From Nephrocerus scutellatus (taxonomy: Eukaryota; Arthropoda; Insecta; Diptera; Pipunculidae), in NCBI GenBank assembly GCA_947095585.1, contig OX352765.1, positions 19,528,444 to 19,592,443 on the forward strand: DNA of 64,000 nt, read 5' to 3'. This document shows positions 34,371 through 45,469 of this stretch, piece by piece. How positions within the stretch are numbered: position 1 is the first letter of the stretch; each line of letters begins with the position of its first letter. The notes under the pieces are model-generated. The model was not told the DNA's origin. It searched no databases and saw nothing but the letters and a program-made list of their open reading frames with translations. The position numbers were made by a program, and so were the translations under genes.

Positions 34371-34744
34371 TATACTTAGATGCCCTTTGTGGTCTCCTTG
34401 TTTGAAGTTGTATAGTTTGTGAAGGGATATAGCTTCCAAGAGAAGTGTATGAAGATAAACTTGCATTAATAACAGCTATTATCTGGATCTGAATAAAATT
34501 TCCCTAAATTATTCAAAAGCTCTGTATGATTCGAGGCCTTCACGAGTTTTTGAAACGATTTGTGCGAAAGGAGAAAGCACCCATTAATAAATCTAATAGA
34601 GATTAATTTATTAAGCTAATAAATAATAAATAAAGTTATTTGTCCACAAAATTTTTAGTTTTTAAGGAGATTTCTCTGCTGGTCGTAATCAAGCAACTCC
34701 TTTAAATTGCATGTTTTTTTACTAGATTACGGATAACGAACAAA
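34371..34744. other. No recognised feature
   Basis: Possibly more of the LINE upstream of the RNase H, but I cannot read a motif. Confidence 0.4.
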
Positions 34745-35042
34745 ACCCAAACCCCAAAACCCCAAAAAAGCCCCTTAAACACCATCAAAAGACGCCCAAG
34801 AGACCCCCCAAAAGTCCTCCAAAAGACCACCAAAAGACCCCAAGGATCTACAAAAGTCCTCTAAATACTGCCCAAAATACCCTTAAAAGACAATTAAAAG
34901 ACCCTTCAAAGACTTTCAGAAGATCAGAAAGACCTCCAAAAGACCCTCAAAAAACCCCAAAAGAGTCCATCAAAAGACTCCCAAAAGACCCCCAAAATAC
35001 CTCAAAAAGACCCTCAAAAGACCTCCAAAAGGCCCCGAAAAA
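34745..35042 (-). repeat. C-rich minisatellite, opposite sense of 26150-27375
   Basis: Built from CAAAAGACCCC-type units of about 11 bases, for example AAAAGACCACCAAAAGACCC near 34823. Its reverse complement GGGGTCTTTTG is close to GGGGTCTTGAG of the larger array. The top strand has almost no G or T in the core. The frame at 34947-35162 reads through it as Phe/Gly/Ser repeats and is not a gene. Confidence 0.8.
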
Positions 35043-36777
35043 AACATAGAAATATAACATCAAATTACAAACTACTTGGTGAATGTGTGTTCGCTGAGTC
35101 TGTAGTAAATCACAATAACGCTTAGTTGTATGACCAAGAAAGATATTCAGATACTTTGACACAAAAATTAAACACTTAAATCAAATCCTTAACTGAAGAT
35201 CTTCTTAAAATTAGCTTAGTCTTCCAGGGTAGAGATAAAAAACTAAATTTTTTTCGGATGATGGGTGTGTTTACCTTAAGTTGTTTCACAACCTGACCTG
35301 GCCAATTTTAAGCTCTTCTATGAAATATAATTTCCTAATCAGCTTTATGCACACAAACGTTCAAGGAAATAGAAACGACCCAAAAGAGCAAATAAAAGAC
35401 ATTTACCGCACAACCCGCTGCTGCTAACCAACCAACCAATAACTTTTTTGGAATTCAACAATTCTGGAAATTTAATTTGCATTTATGGTACGTAAATGGC
35501 AGAGGAGAAACCTATACAAAGTGTAGATTCGGATCGATTTTAATTGTTCTCCTTGTAAGGTGTTAAGGTGATAAGCTCACAACAATATAGCACTATACAT
35601 TTGTATACTTGAAATAGAGCGAAAATTCGAACTTAAATCTTGACATTTAGCAATCCATATATAAAGTTTTTAAATTAAACCAGCTGGAACCAGAGAGACA
35701 CCCTATATATCTATATATCTATAAAATCGATATCTCGACGCAGTGTTTATTAGATAAAAAATGTCTACGTTATTATGACATATGGTTTACTAAAAGTACA
35801 TTTTTTTAAAATTTCTGATACCTGCGAGTATGATGCCCTAACCCAATAAACCCTTCTCAGCTGTACATCGTATGAATAGGAAATACATAGTTAATCACAC
35901 TTCATCCAGTGTCAGCCAAAAGTTCAAAAGAAAATAAAGTTACTCGTATCGTAATATGATAGTTTTCAACAGTTTTGCATACATTTAAATGAATCTGCAT
36001 CTTTGAAGCAATATGCAAAAGTTAATTTAAACTCCATGGATTCGCTATTTTGAGTACAGTAATTCTTTGTTGACTTATCTGATAACCCGCTGGCTCTGCA
36101 TCATAAACCTAAAGTTTACTTTCTGTGGCGGTTAAAGTTTTGAAAAAGACTTTTTGTCAAGGAAAGCGGGAAAAATAACCAGAAAGTTGGTCAGACTTTC
36201 TTTTGAAATTGAAACTTTCGTTCTAAATTGGGGTTGTTTTACATTCGTTCTTCACTGTTTAACAAAACGTAATTTATTTTAATGTAACAAGAAGTTTCTG
36301 CGCATATATGCCGAAGCAACGAGAGCTGAGAATTTATGTTGTAGATAAATCAAAAAGTTATTTTCAATACGGTGGTTTTGTTGCGGCTTTGAGGTATCGA
36401 GACAGGATGAATTCTGCGGCGAAAAAGTTTTCCTATTTCTTTTAAAGTTGCTCCATTTCGCGCAAATGAATGCATAGACTGGATTTTGTAAATTTGCTAT
36501 AAGATTTCCTAACTGGATTGCCGGAATTAACCAAGACGGACTACAGCCCATACAAATAAATATAAGCAGCAACTGGAACCACCGATCAGTTTAATACACA
36601 GCCGCAATCAATATATAGTGGAACTTGCCTAACCAATACTATTATATTTTGGGAATCTTTAAAAGAATTGCTGCGCGCGCGAATTACCACACGAAATGCG
36701 TTTGTTTATCAAAAAGTTAAATTGTGCAAGTGGAATTAACCTAGAATTGTACCAACGGCAGTATTCTTAAGGCGTGT
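35043..36777. other. No recognised feature
   Basis: AT-rich; an (ATATCT)n-like run near 35703-35722. The frame at 36279-36572 has no domain that I recognise. Confidence 0.45.
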
Positions 36778-37610
36778 CTATTTCTCTTCTAAGCCCGACA
36801 CCTTAGTCCCAGGACTTACTCTCCCTGCATTTAGGGCGAGTCCTATCGCTTGATCGTAGTTATTTCTTGTCTCTTCATTGCGAAGAGCAGCCGTGTTGAC
36901 TCGAACCTGATTCGCGGATGTAGTCTTTTGTGATGATGCAATCTCTGGAGATACCCAGGTGGCTATTTTTACATGCAAACGTTATACGCAACGACCAATT
37001 CATTGCTTGCTGCCATCTCTATAACTCGTTGTCCATTGTTATGTGTTATCCTGTAAACTATGGGTGCCAATGTACTGCCTGAATACTGGCTCTCTACCTG
37101 TTATTGCCTTTATATCCCCCAGAATGATTACTGAGGGCAGGCATAGAGTTCCCGTTTGACTGATTCATCATCTGGGGAATCCTGTGTAGGTGCGTGAACG
37201 TTTACGAGGCTTATGTTTTAAAATATGCTACCACGCAAAGGGTGCATAGCCCTTCATTTACTGCTTTAAAGCCGATAGCTATGGCTTTCATTCTTTTGCT
37301 GACTAGAAAAAGCACCCCCGAGCACATGATGTCTTGCATGACAGCTGTAATATATGTCATATTCTGATATTTGTAAGACACCATTCCCCGTCCACCGCAT
37401 CTCCTGGATTGCTGTTATGTCAGCATTATATTTGGACAAGGTATCGGATGGCTGCTATAGCTCAAGCTCTATACAGTAAGCGTACTTTCCATGAGAAAAT
37501 TCTTAAATCGTCTAGCCGTTTTCGTTGCCGACAACAACGAGTGTCATTCGTCAGTGTATCCGAGTCTGATTTGGCGTTCCGTAATAAAGGTTCTTAAGGG
37601 CGAGGTTATT
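36778..37610 (-). mobile_element. RTE LINE endonuclease fragment with foreign tail
   Basis: Minus-strand RTE endonuclease. From about 37420 down: the AKYNADIT-type N-terminus, IQEMRWTGNGVLQISEYDIYYSCHARHH, FLVSKRMKAIAIGFKAVNE, and across frames FTHLHR, then the region of the GDMNAK active site, which is badly broken, and NGQR. Near 36975-36900 it reads ATWVSPEIASSQKTTSANQV, the second half of the endonuclease. Then it joins AALRNEETRNNYDQAIGLAL, which I do not recognise as part of the endonuclease. The same tail follows a different endonuclease position at 55150. Nucleotide words match the 55-kb copy closely, in the same orientation. Confidence 0.8.
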
Positions 37611-38420
37611 GGCTAATTGGATAATTCCGATTTTTCTGTACTGGAGGAAAAATAACGGCGGCCACCACTTGGTGGTTTGATCGCACTTCCACCATTCAGA
37701 TATAGTTACGGCCACCTGCAATTCTGATGCATTCTGTGTTCTTCCCCCTATTCTTCTGATGGCTGACTACCCATTAATATATATACAATGGTGTTCAAAA
37801 TATGTATACTTTGCAATACATAATACACACAACAAAATAACTATTTTATAAAAATAGTTATGAACATTTGAAATGTGCTATTTAATCTATTAAGCGATGT
37901 AAATGACTATTATTCTTTATAGAACATGTGCACATAGCTATATAGCCTAAAAATTTAGCATTTTTGAAATCTAAAATCATTTCATCATTGGTCTGCGTGA
38001 CATGTTTTTGTCAGTCATTTGGATGTTCTAGATTTGGACCAAATTTTGGACGCAAATTGTTACTTGGTAGAGAGTCACATTTTGAATTAATGGAGTCTAA
38101 ATTCATTTGGGTGAATCAATTTAATGTGATTGAGACGAACAAGTGTTTTTTAGAATGCTAAACAAAAATACGTATTCACATATACAGTATACGCCTCTAC
38201 CAAAAAAAAGACACCTTTACTATGTCTATGATGGATGTGTCCGTGTTTATACATAAAAAAGGATGGAGGTCAGAAAGAATTTTTTTTTTACTCGACCTGA
38301 ATATTAAGACAAAAACATTTCAAAGAATGAAAAAATTTCAAGACGAAATACAACAGAAGTTATTTATAAACAGCAACAAGTGCTAAGTCGCCTTTGGAGT
38401 TATTTTCAACATATCTAAAC
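37611..38420. other. Possible RTE 5' region, otherwise unrecognised
   Basis: The first part may be the 5' end of the RTE copy, since GGCGAGGTTATTGGC is shared with about 55775. I see nothing else up to the MITE. The frame at 37964-38161 has no domain. Confidence 0.35.
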
Positions 38421-38586
38421 CAGGGGTCGAATTACGAAGACATATCAGTTAACGTGTGAATGAAATCCATACGTTAACGAGTGATCGAGTATTTACATTC
38501 GGATGATCACTACTCGTCACTCGTTCACGTAAGCGATCATGCCAAATCATCATTATTCAGTCACGTATGTGGTAATTCGATCCCAG
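38421..38586. mobile_element. Small MITE with inverted ends
   Basis: 166 bases bounded by CAGGGGTCGAATTAC on the left and, in reverse, CTGGGATCGAATTACC on the right. The interior is itself partly palindromic (ACGAGTGATC near 38476 against GATCAC...CTCGT near 38505). There is no coding capacity. No certain target duplication, so the parent superfamily is open. Confidence 0.6.
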
Positions 38587-40974
38587 TGCTGCTTTAATAG
38601 AAAGGTGTAATTCTACTGAGTACCGAGATATAGTGACATTTAACACGAGGCTTTTGACCTGCTGACAAAAAGATCGATACAATCGGATACATGCTATGAC
38701 CTATAAAAAATTTCCGGTCAATTAAAAAAGAGGCAAAACGTGGGATTCACTAATAAAAAACTGAAATTACAAAAGCGCTAAAAGGAAGCTACAAAAGGAT
38801 TCAATCTAATAACCTCTTCGCGTTTGCTCGCACTTATTGCAGAACTTTTATTGCCTCACTGGCTGGATACTGTCTCGTTGCTGTTTTTGCTTAAGGAGCA
38901 GCCGATAATTGGCGCAAATGAAAACATTCAGTTGAACAATAGTTGCAATGCAGTACCCAATATTGCTAAAGTAACCAATAAGCCATGTCTCCAAGTATCA
39001 AAGTGTAAAATCGAAATTTATCACAATATATTCATATATTGGATTATTAGAAATTACAATTTCAAGTTTTGATGAATCGAATAACGAATTCACAAAAATT
39101 TCGAAAAGTTTTTAAACATAATACTGATCCCTCATAATCTACTTGTTAATATTATTTCAAAAATGCCAAAGGCTTGACCGAGATTGATACCAGTACCATC
39201 AGTTAGCCGCATCGACCACATTTACTTCGAGTGTTTAGCTGGCTGTGTAAACATTTCTCTTTTTCAACTCTGTGTGTTTACATTAAAGATGAACGCAATT
39301 TTTGTTCCACGCCCGTCTCGACAGTTTGCCGGAAATTTCACGCAAGATTCACATACAATTCAACACAACACAAATGCATCCAATGCGTGTAACTTTCCAT
39401 GTTCCTCCAGACGAATCGGTTGTAGTAATTTGAATTGTGAATTCATCAATAGTTTCTATTATGACTTAAACACTATTTTAGTATCGTAAGCAGGCATCTA
39501 TCACAGAATGAAATAAGAATCAATAGAAATTGTATATAAGTGAGTAGGTACGTAGAGATAAATCCAATTCTGGCGCCAAAAAATCCAGCCATAGTCCGCT
39601 AATGACAAAAAACTACGGGTACCTTTGTGCTATAAACAAAAATTCAATTCAATTTTCAAATTTACTCAAAGCTTAAATCTCTATTACCCATTTGTTTAAT
39701 TGAATGGGAATTGAATGTACCTACTCGTAAATATTTTAATGGCTCTATGTCGTTTGCCATCCGATGGCGCCGGGTGTGGCACTACAGTTTGTTGAACTCT
39801 AACATTATTTGGCAAGGCAAACAGTTAGCGCAAATGCAAATACGACTCAAATGATTGATTGATTGATTCGCATGACTGCCATTAAGTGTTTATCTGAAGA
39901 AAAAAAGATTTTATAATGTAATATAGGTATATTTATTTTGTCTAACAGAGATTAAATGAATTACATGTTGTATTTATTTGTATCTTTTTGCAGGTAAGCA
40001 AGCACTGTGGTATCAGAGGAATTTTGAATAGCATGAGTTACCTATGGATAATATACAAGTAATTTTCACATCACTGTGGTCACTAAAATAATATACTCGA
40101 ATAAGTGCTACTGAAGTACAGGCTGAACTTTGTTCTAATAGTGCATATTTAAATATGGATGGAGCTATCTAGCGCTATTTACAAACACTTCACTGAAAAA
40201 CGATATTAGGTAGAACATGTGTGTTGACTTATACTGAATTTGGCAAATTAAAACTTATGATAAGGATTAACTAACAAAGCTCATAATATTGACAGGATCT
40301 GAATGGTGTTCATTCTTATTCTTTCTTTCGAAATAGAAGGAAACACAAATTTTAGGATATTTTTGCAGGAACTGAACTGAAAAACAAAATATAGATAGTA
40401 TGAAAAAAAATCGACCTTACAAGATGTTAAGTTTGGATGGGTTCCTACTGCTACCACACGGATCTATCTATAACTGGTTCTAAATAGATAGAAGATTTAA
40501 AAAAAAAGTGCGCACGCGTCGTGGGGGTTACACTCTTACAGGGATAAGGTAAAAATAAAGAGGAAAAGAGGGCTTGAATTTTGAATGCTTGACTATCATA
40601 TCTATGTGGTAATACAGAGCTTGGCAGAGCAGATATTTTAATATTACGCTGATTGGGCTGCAACATTTGTATGGCCAGGAGATCTGTGTGATATTTTCCA
40701 TAGATTTTATTTTTATTTATATTATTATGTGAACCACTTATAGTATCAAAATTCTTATAGTCTAGTATTAAGACCTGGGATTTTTAAAGTGTTTGAAGAC
40801 ATGTTAATTTCTTGCAACACTCTTGCATGTCTAGACCATCTGCTACTGTCCCTTATTTTACTTTAGAGTCATCAGATCTAATGTTAGCATCAATACAAGC
40901 GGTCGAATACTCCCTGAATGACTTGCGCCACGGCAATAAGGTGGGCTAAGCCCTTTATTAAAATTAAGAATTAA
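38587..40974. other. No recognised feature
   Basis: AT-rich; contains a (GATT)4 microsatellite near 39851-39867. The frames at 38824 and 39184-39489 show no known motif. I cannot support a gene. Confidence 0.45.
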
Positions 40975-41470
40975 ATCGGAGAAATGTGATTTACAATATA
41001 TCTCATTTCTCACTTTTGTAGCCGGTTTCAATTTTATTTTCTCAGAATTATCCCTGATTCATTGAAAAAAGCAATACGGAAAAAACGTTCACGAAACTAA
41101 AACGACGCGAGTCCAAATGTTTTAATGAATGGATCATGGTCAAGGAAAACTACAAAAAACCTTGACCAAGAAAATATTACAAAAAAAAAAAAAATGACAT
41201 ACGTGAGACTTCAAAATTCTTAGAGCCTCTATTGAAAAATTCGGTCTTTCAGGAACTAGCTGACTTCTTTCTTGAATGCCCACAACTCGACAGTTAATTG
41301 TACCGGATTCGTTTGGAGTACCAGGCCTAACAAACGAATAAGGCACGCACAATATCGAGCCGATAAGCTCCAACGCCAAAAACCACATCAAGGATGAGCG
41401 AAAAATCTTGACTCAAATTGAGCTCTTGATGATTCTCTGCGGTTCCTCGCAACCTCCTCCAATTCAGGCC
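40975..41470 (+). repeat. Unclassified dispersed repeat, copy 2
   Basis: Aligns with the reverse complement of 11590-12135 (words TTTGTAGCCGGTTTCAATTT near 41017, ATGGATCATGGTCAAGG near 41130, CACGCACAATATCGAGCCGA near 41344). An A14 run at about 41182 is private to this copy. The minus-strand frame at 41140-41391 lies inside and has no known motif. Confidence 0.65.
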
Positions 41471-41584
41471 TTTCATGATGATTTGAAATTTGATTCTTTT
41501 CTTTTAAATTTATATGATTTAAAAAGAAATAATTAAAAAATTCAAATATACTTTAACTTATCCTTATTCATTCATCTTTTCATT

Positions 41585-41850
41585 GGTGGTCGCCGTTGCT
41601 CCAGAGGTTAGTGCGTTGGTCTTCCGAATTGGAGGTTTGAAGTTCTAGAAAAACACCAAAAATCTTTTTCACGATTTACCTTTCGCAAATGTGTGTAAAG
41701 CGTCCAACAATTAAAACTTTTAGAGAAAGCTCAGCTCGCCGTTCGGATACGGTTATAAATTTTATGTCTTTTTTATTTGTGTGCAAAACTATTCCACGCA
41801 TAAGACGGTTGGTCGCGAGAAGCTAGGATTTGTACTATACAGCGGTTTCT
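41585..41850 (+). mobile_element. tRNA-derived SINE, copy 4
   Basis: The head TGGTGGTCGCCGTTGCTCCA has a degenerate A box, and the B box near 41633 (GGTTTGAAGTT) has decayed. The body keeps AACACCAAAAATCTTTTTCA, AGCTCGCCGTTCGGATACGG and TTGGTCGCGAGAAGCTAGG. It is older than copy 2. The frame at 41781-42116 starts in it by chance. Confidence 0.75.
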
Positions 41851-42525
41851 GCATTTCTGCATTCCTCCACTTTAATACTCTTCTAACGCTTGTTGCTCGG
41901 GTTACGCTCTCCAGAAACCCAGGGTTCGCCACATCGGTGAGGAATTGCAAATTAAGAGAAGTGTTTTGGTATATTTTGATGTATGAAGATTTCTTTTTTT
42001 CTTTTAATTTTTGTTTCTGGACAACGTCGGCATATAACTACTTAATATGCTTAACAATGATTATAATTACATATAAAACTACTTGCCAGAAAGGAGTTGA
42101 GACTGGTGGTGGGTGACGTAGTGTCTGTAGCATTACGTGCTATCTTCCACCAGTAGCTCGTTATTAGCGGGGTAAGAGGGGCAAATTAAAGCGGTGCGAT
42201 TCACCCAGCTCATTTGACTCTTTAAAAGGAAAGTGTGGTCGCGATAGTTAACCGAGAGCGTTTGGGGTGGTGAAGTTGGGGTGGTGAAGTTGGTGTACTT
42301 CCACACTTTTGCTGAGGCTCTCAGCCTCGTATCACACTTTACTTTTGTAAATCCGTTGGGAATTAGGTCGGCATGCGAAAGGAAATATTTGGAAGACTTG
42401 TAAAGTAGCTAAGGTTGTTGTTGGTAGTTTTTTGCCTGTTTCGACTCTGAAATTCCCACCCATCGGTTACCAGTCGGACCTTTTGTTTTAATTATTATTA
42501 TTAAAATTTTCGGTGCTTATTTTTA
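41851..42525. other. No recognised feature; one short tandem duplication
   Basis: GGGGTGGTGAAGTT is repeated twice in a row near 42263-42291. No transposon protein is visible. Confidence 0.4.
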
Positions 42526-42529
42526 GCGT

Positions 42530-42755
42530 AATAATAATAATCGGCGTGACAAACCGTCTACAATTTAATGCCGAATTCGAATGGCGAATTGAGAAGCTTT
42601 CCGTGACAAATTATTCCTCTCGGACATTTTCAGACATTCGCGATAGGTGGGAAATCGTGAAAAATACTTTTGGTGTTATTGGGATTCGAACTACGAACCT
42701 CCTGCTCAGCAGCTATACAGTTATCCACTAAGCCTATTTAGCTGTAGCTTAAAAA
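42530..42755 (-). mobile_element. tRNA-derived SINE, copy 5
   Basis: On the minus strand from 42750: GGCTTAGTGGATAACTGTAT (A-box region TGGATAA shared with copy 2), GGTTCGTAGTTCGAATCCCA with a near-consensus B box, TTTTTCACG, GAATGTCTGA, AAAGCTTCTCAATTCGCC and CATTAAATTGTAG. It ends in CACGCCGATTATTATTATTA, the (ATT)n terminus. About 70 bases of the body (the GGTCGCGAGAAG part) are deleted. The plus-strand frame at 42513-42731 is a shadow. Confidence 0.85.
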
Positions 42756-42789
42756 AAATAAAGTTTTTAGCTTTTCCGAATTTTTGATC

Positions 42790-42865
42790 AGTTTGGGATT
42801 TGAACCGGTAATGGGTGTCAGTCGGATGGCGTACGGGCGTGTTTTCCGGTTGTGCCATTCGGTTT
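42790..42865 (-). other. Degenerate tRNA-like sequence
   Basis: On the minus strand a box A-like TGGCACAACCGG (42846-42857) and box B-like GGTTCAAATCC (42796-42806) lie about 50 bases apart. The order and spacing suit a tRNA or a second SINE head, just upstream of SINE copy 5. I could not fold a convincing cloverleaf, so this is not called as a tRNA gene. Confidence 0.3.
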
Positions 42866-42949
42866 CATATGGATGCATCGCTAATCTCGGTATATTAGTG
42901 TAGACGTATGGTATGTGACGATGCTAGTCATGTTTACAATGACTAGCTT

Positions 42950-43990
42950 CGTTGCACTCTTCTCCATTGGTTATCTTGCCGCTTTCTCCAGCTTCCTTTT
43001 TAATCTATTTGCTTGCTATTCCAATTTGATATAGGCTCTTATTTTTCCTTCAACTATTGCTTCCTAAATTTTTGAAACTTATCTACTTTCGTCCATCCGC
43101 ACCATGTGTTCCAAACCATTTGAGCTTTTTATCTTTCAGAGTCTTTTTAGTGAGTTCCACTTTAAGCTCCTGCCTTATATGTTCGTTTCTATTCCTTGCA
43201 ATTCGTTTTACTTTTAGCATTAAAAATAGATAGTTTTGTCTTTCGGGTTATTTGTCTGGAAACTTTTTTTTTACGCAGCATATACTCTATTAGTGGATTG
43301 GATCGTAGCTTTAAATTCCCCTTGTGAGCTACTTCTCTTGTTGACAACACTTCCTTGATATTTGTACCTTTTCACCTCTTCAATAATTTCTCCAACTAAG
43401 CTTACATATCATTACCTTCTTTCCACAACTAATTGCCATAACTTCTGTTTTTCTGACGTTCAATTGTAAGAATCGTGAAGCGAGAGTCTGCAAATGCACA
43501 GGCAACTTTGAAACATTCCACTCGTTTTTGAGAGTATCATTTAGCGTCGTCCATGGCATGAATGAAATGAATCGAAGAGCACTTAAAACACTACCTTACC
43601 TTGTCTGAAACTTTTGGACGTTTTGAATTTCTCCGACATTCTATTGCTGGTTGTAGATGTCATCGTATATGCTTTCAACTTACTTGTCTTCTTCAAACCA
43701 TGTCGACTTCTTTCTTACCAGATTTTCTACAGAACCTATTGTGCCGTGGAAATTTAGTCCTGTTCGTTTTTTTGCCGATCCGATCTTTGTAGATGTTCTT
43801 CCTCCGCCTTTCTGATCATACTGCTCATACTCTCTAATATTGTGTCGTAAACTTTTAAAACCGTGGAAAGTACAGTCATTCTTATATAATTTCCACAATT
43901 TTTTGCGTCTCCTTTTTTGTACATTGGCAGGATAACTCCGCATTTCTAATCCTTCTTGAATCTGGGATAAGAAATCAATTAAAGAATTCT
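42950..43990 (-). mobile_element. LINE reverse transcriptase fragment (clade uncertain)
   Basis: From 43930 down on the minus strand: KGDAKNCGNYIRMTVLSTVLKVYDTILE, which fits the RT KNYRxITLLSxxxKxYExIL block. After a large deletion comes NLQTLASRFLQLNVRKTEVMAIS (palm/thumb, near 43500), then GSVVNKRSSSQGEFKATIQS near 43340, and LEHMVRMDESR near 43090, the LRWFGHxxRM end. The motif order is that of a LINE RT whose wording is unlike the RTE, Jockey and CR1-like copies here. I leave the clade open. The minus-strand frame at 43680-44027 is mostly a shifted reading of it. Confidence 0.68.
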
Positions 43991-45465
43991 TCTTAAATGG
44001 AAATAACTTTAACGCACATGCACACATTGTGACATCTGCTGCCGACGTTCCATCTATTAAACCAACTGAACAATTTTCAAAATATCAAAACACTTATATA
44101 AATGTGCTACAATTTGCTTAAGTGAGAGTATAACTACTAAATTTGCATTATAAATGGAAACATATGCGACAATAACAAAAACATGCATCACTGCAAATAG
44201 TGCATCCGCATCCCTACACCCGCATACGCTTATAGTTTCATAACTATTTCACTTACGGGACGATAGAATATCATTCCGTTCATCACAATAGACGTGTCTG
44301 ATGTTCCTTGTCCATTATCTACAATTAGAGCAGAAATAACAAATCAGGATAAGGATACGAGAAGTTGCTGTGCACTCCACTTTTGTATGGGTAGATAAAT
44401 CACGAGGACATTTCAATTGCGATTGTACTGAATACGAAGGCATATAACTTATTGTTTGTTGTGTTTATGTATAATGTGTGAGTCGGTTGATGTGTGCATA
44501 CCATGTCCTTGTTGTGCTCGTTGTCCATATCGTCAAAGAATAATAATTGTACCATGCAGTACTTCTACGAGTATTAGGGGGAATGAAAAAACAAAAACCA
44601 CGCTGCCATAGAGGCACACATTAATTACGCTGTAAGCCAGAGTAGCAGGCGTACATGGGGGTGGTTTTAGATGAATAATTGTATTTTTTTTGTTTGTTTG
44701 CATTATAGTCAATTTTATATGTTTTTCAAATTCATATTTTTGTTTAAATAAGTTCAGAGGCGTTTTGGTCTGTGACAAACTAAAGGCTCAATACATTAAT
44801 GTAACCAAAATCCAAAATTAATTAAAAATTTTAAAAAAAATGCAAGATATATTAAAATCTTAAAAAACGACACATATGTCTCTTATGTCTATTGAAAGAC
44901 TATGTACATTCACGTAAATGCTGGAACTGAATTCCTATTCTTTAAGCATTCCGTAAGTTTTCGGGTCCGATTAAATGTCAAAAAATTACGAAGCGGGATT
45001 TCGAAGTAAATGTGATTTGAACATTTTGATAGCAGAATTGGTAAATTTTTTGGGTATGTGAGTCCCAATGGAAATCGATATAACTTGATGGCATCATAAA
45101 CGGATACAAAGTTTCCTACAACTCTTCCGCAATTTTTTTATTGACTCGAAATACTTTTCTTAAGTCTTTTTCTGATAACATAAAACAATCAACAATCCAA
45201 TTTATTTGTCCATCGACACCGACTTTCCTCTCGGCTGTTTTCAATTTATATATTTGGAAAAGCCATGCTACATCATTACCTTTAGCCGTTGGGTTAACCG
45301 ATTCACTTCAAATTCACAAAATGTTTGACATAGTCACCTAGGAACGAATGTCAATTTTTTTATTCACCACCCCTTTGTTTTCGTGATTGTTTCAGGAATA
45401 CCGATTTAAGATATCTCTGATACGATTACGAAAGTGGTACTACATATTTTCGGTACTTAAAATCA
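43991..45465. other. No recognised feature
   Basis: AT-rich. Frames at 44533 and 45141 show no domain. Confidence 0.45.
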
Positions 45466-45469
45466 AGTT

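Noticed and set aside
34947..35162. Phe/Gly/Ser repeat protein on the minus strand
   Set aside because: It is a translation of the C-rich minisatellite. The matching Pro-rich frame at 27275-27490 is the same kind of artefact.
35701..35735. Telomere- or satellite-like repeat
   Set aside because: Only a few TATATCTA units; simple-sequence noise.
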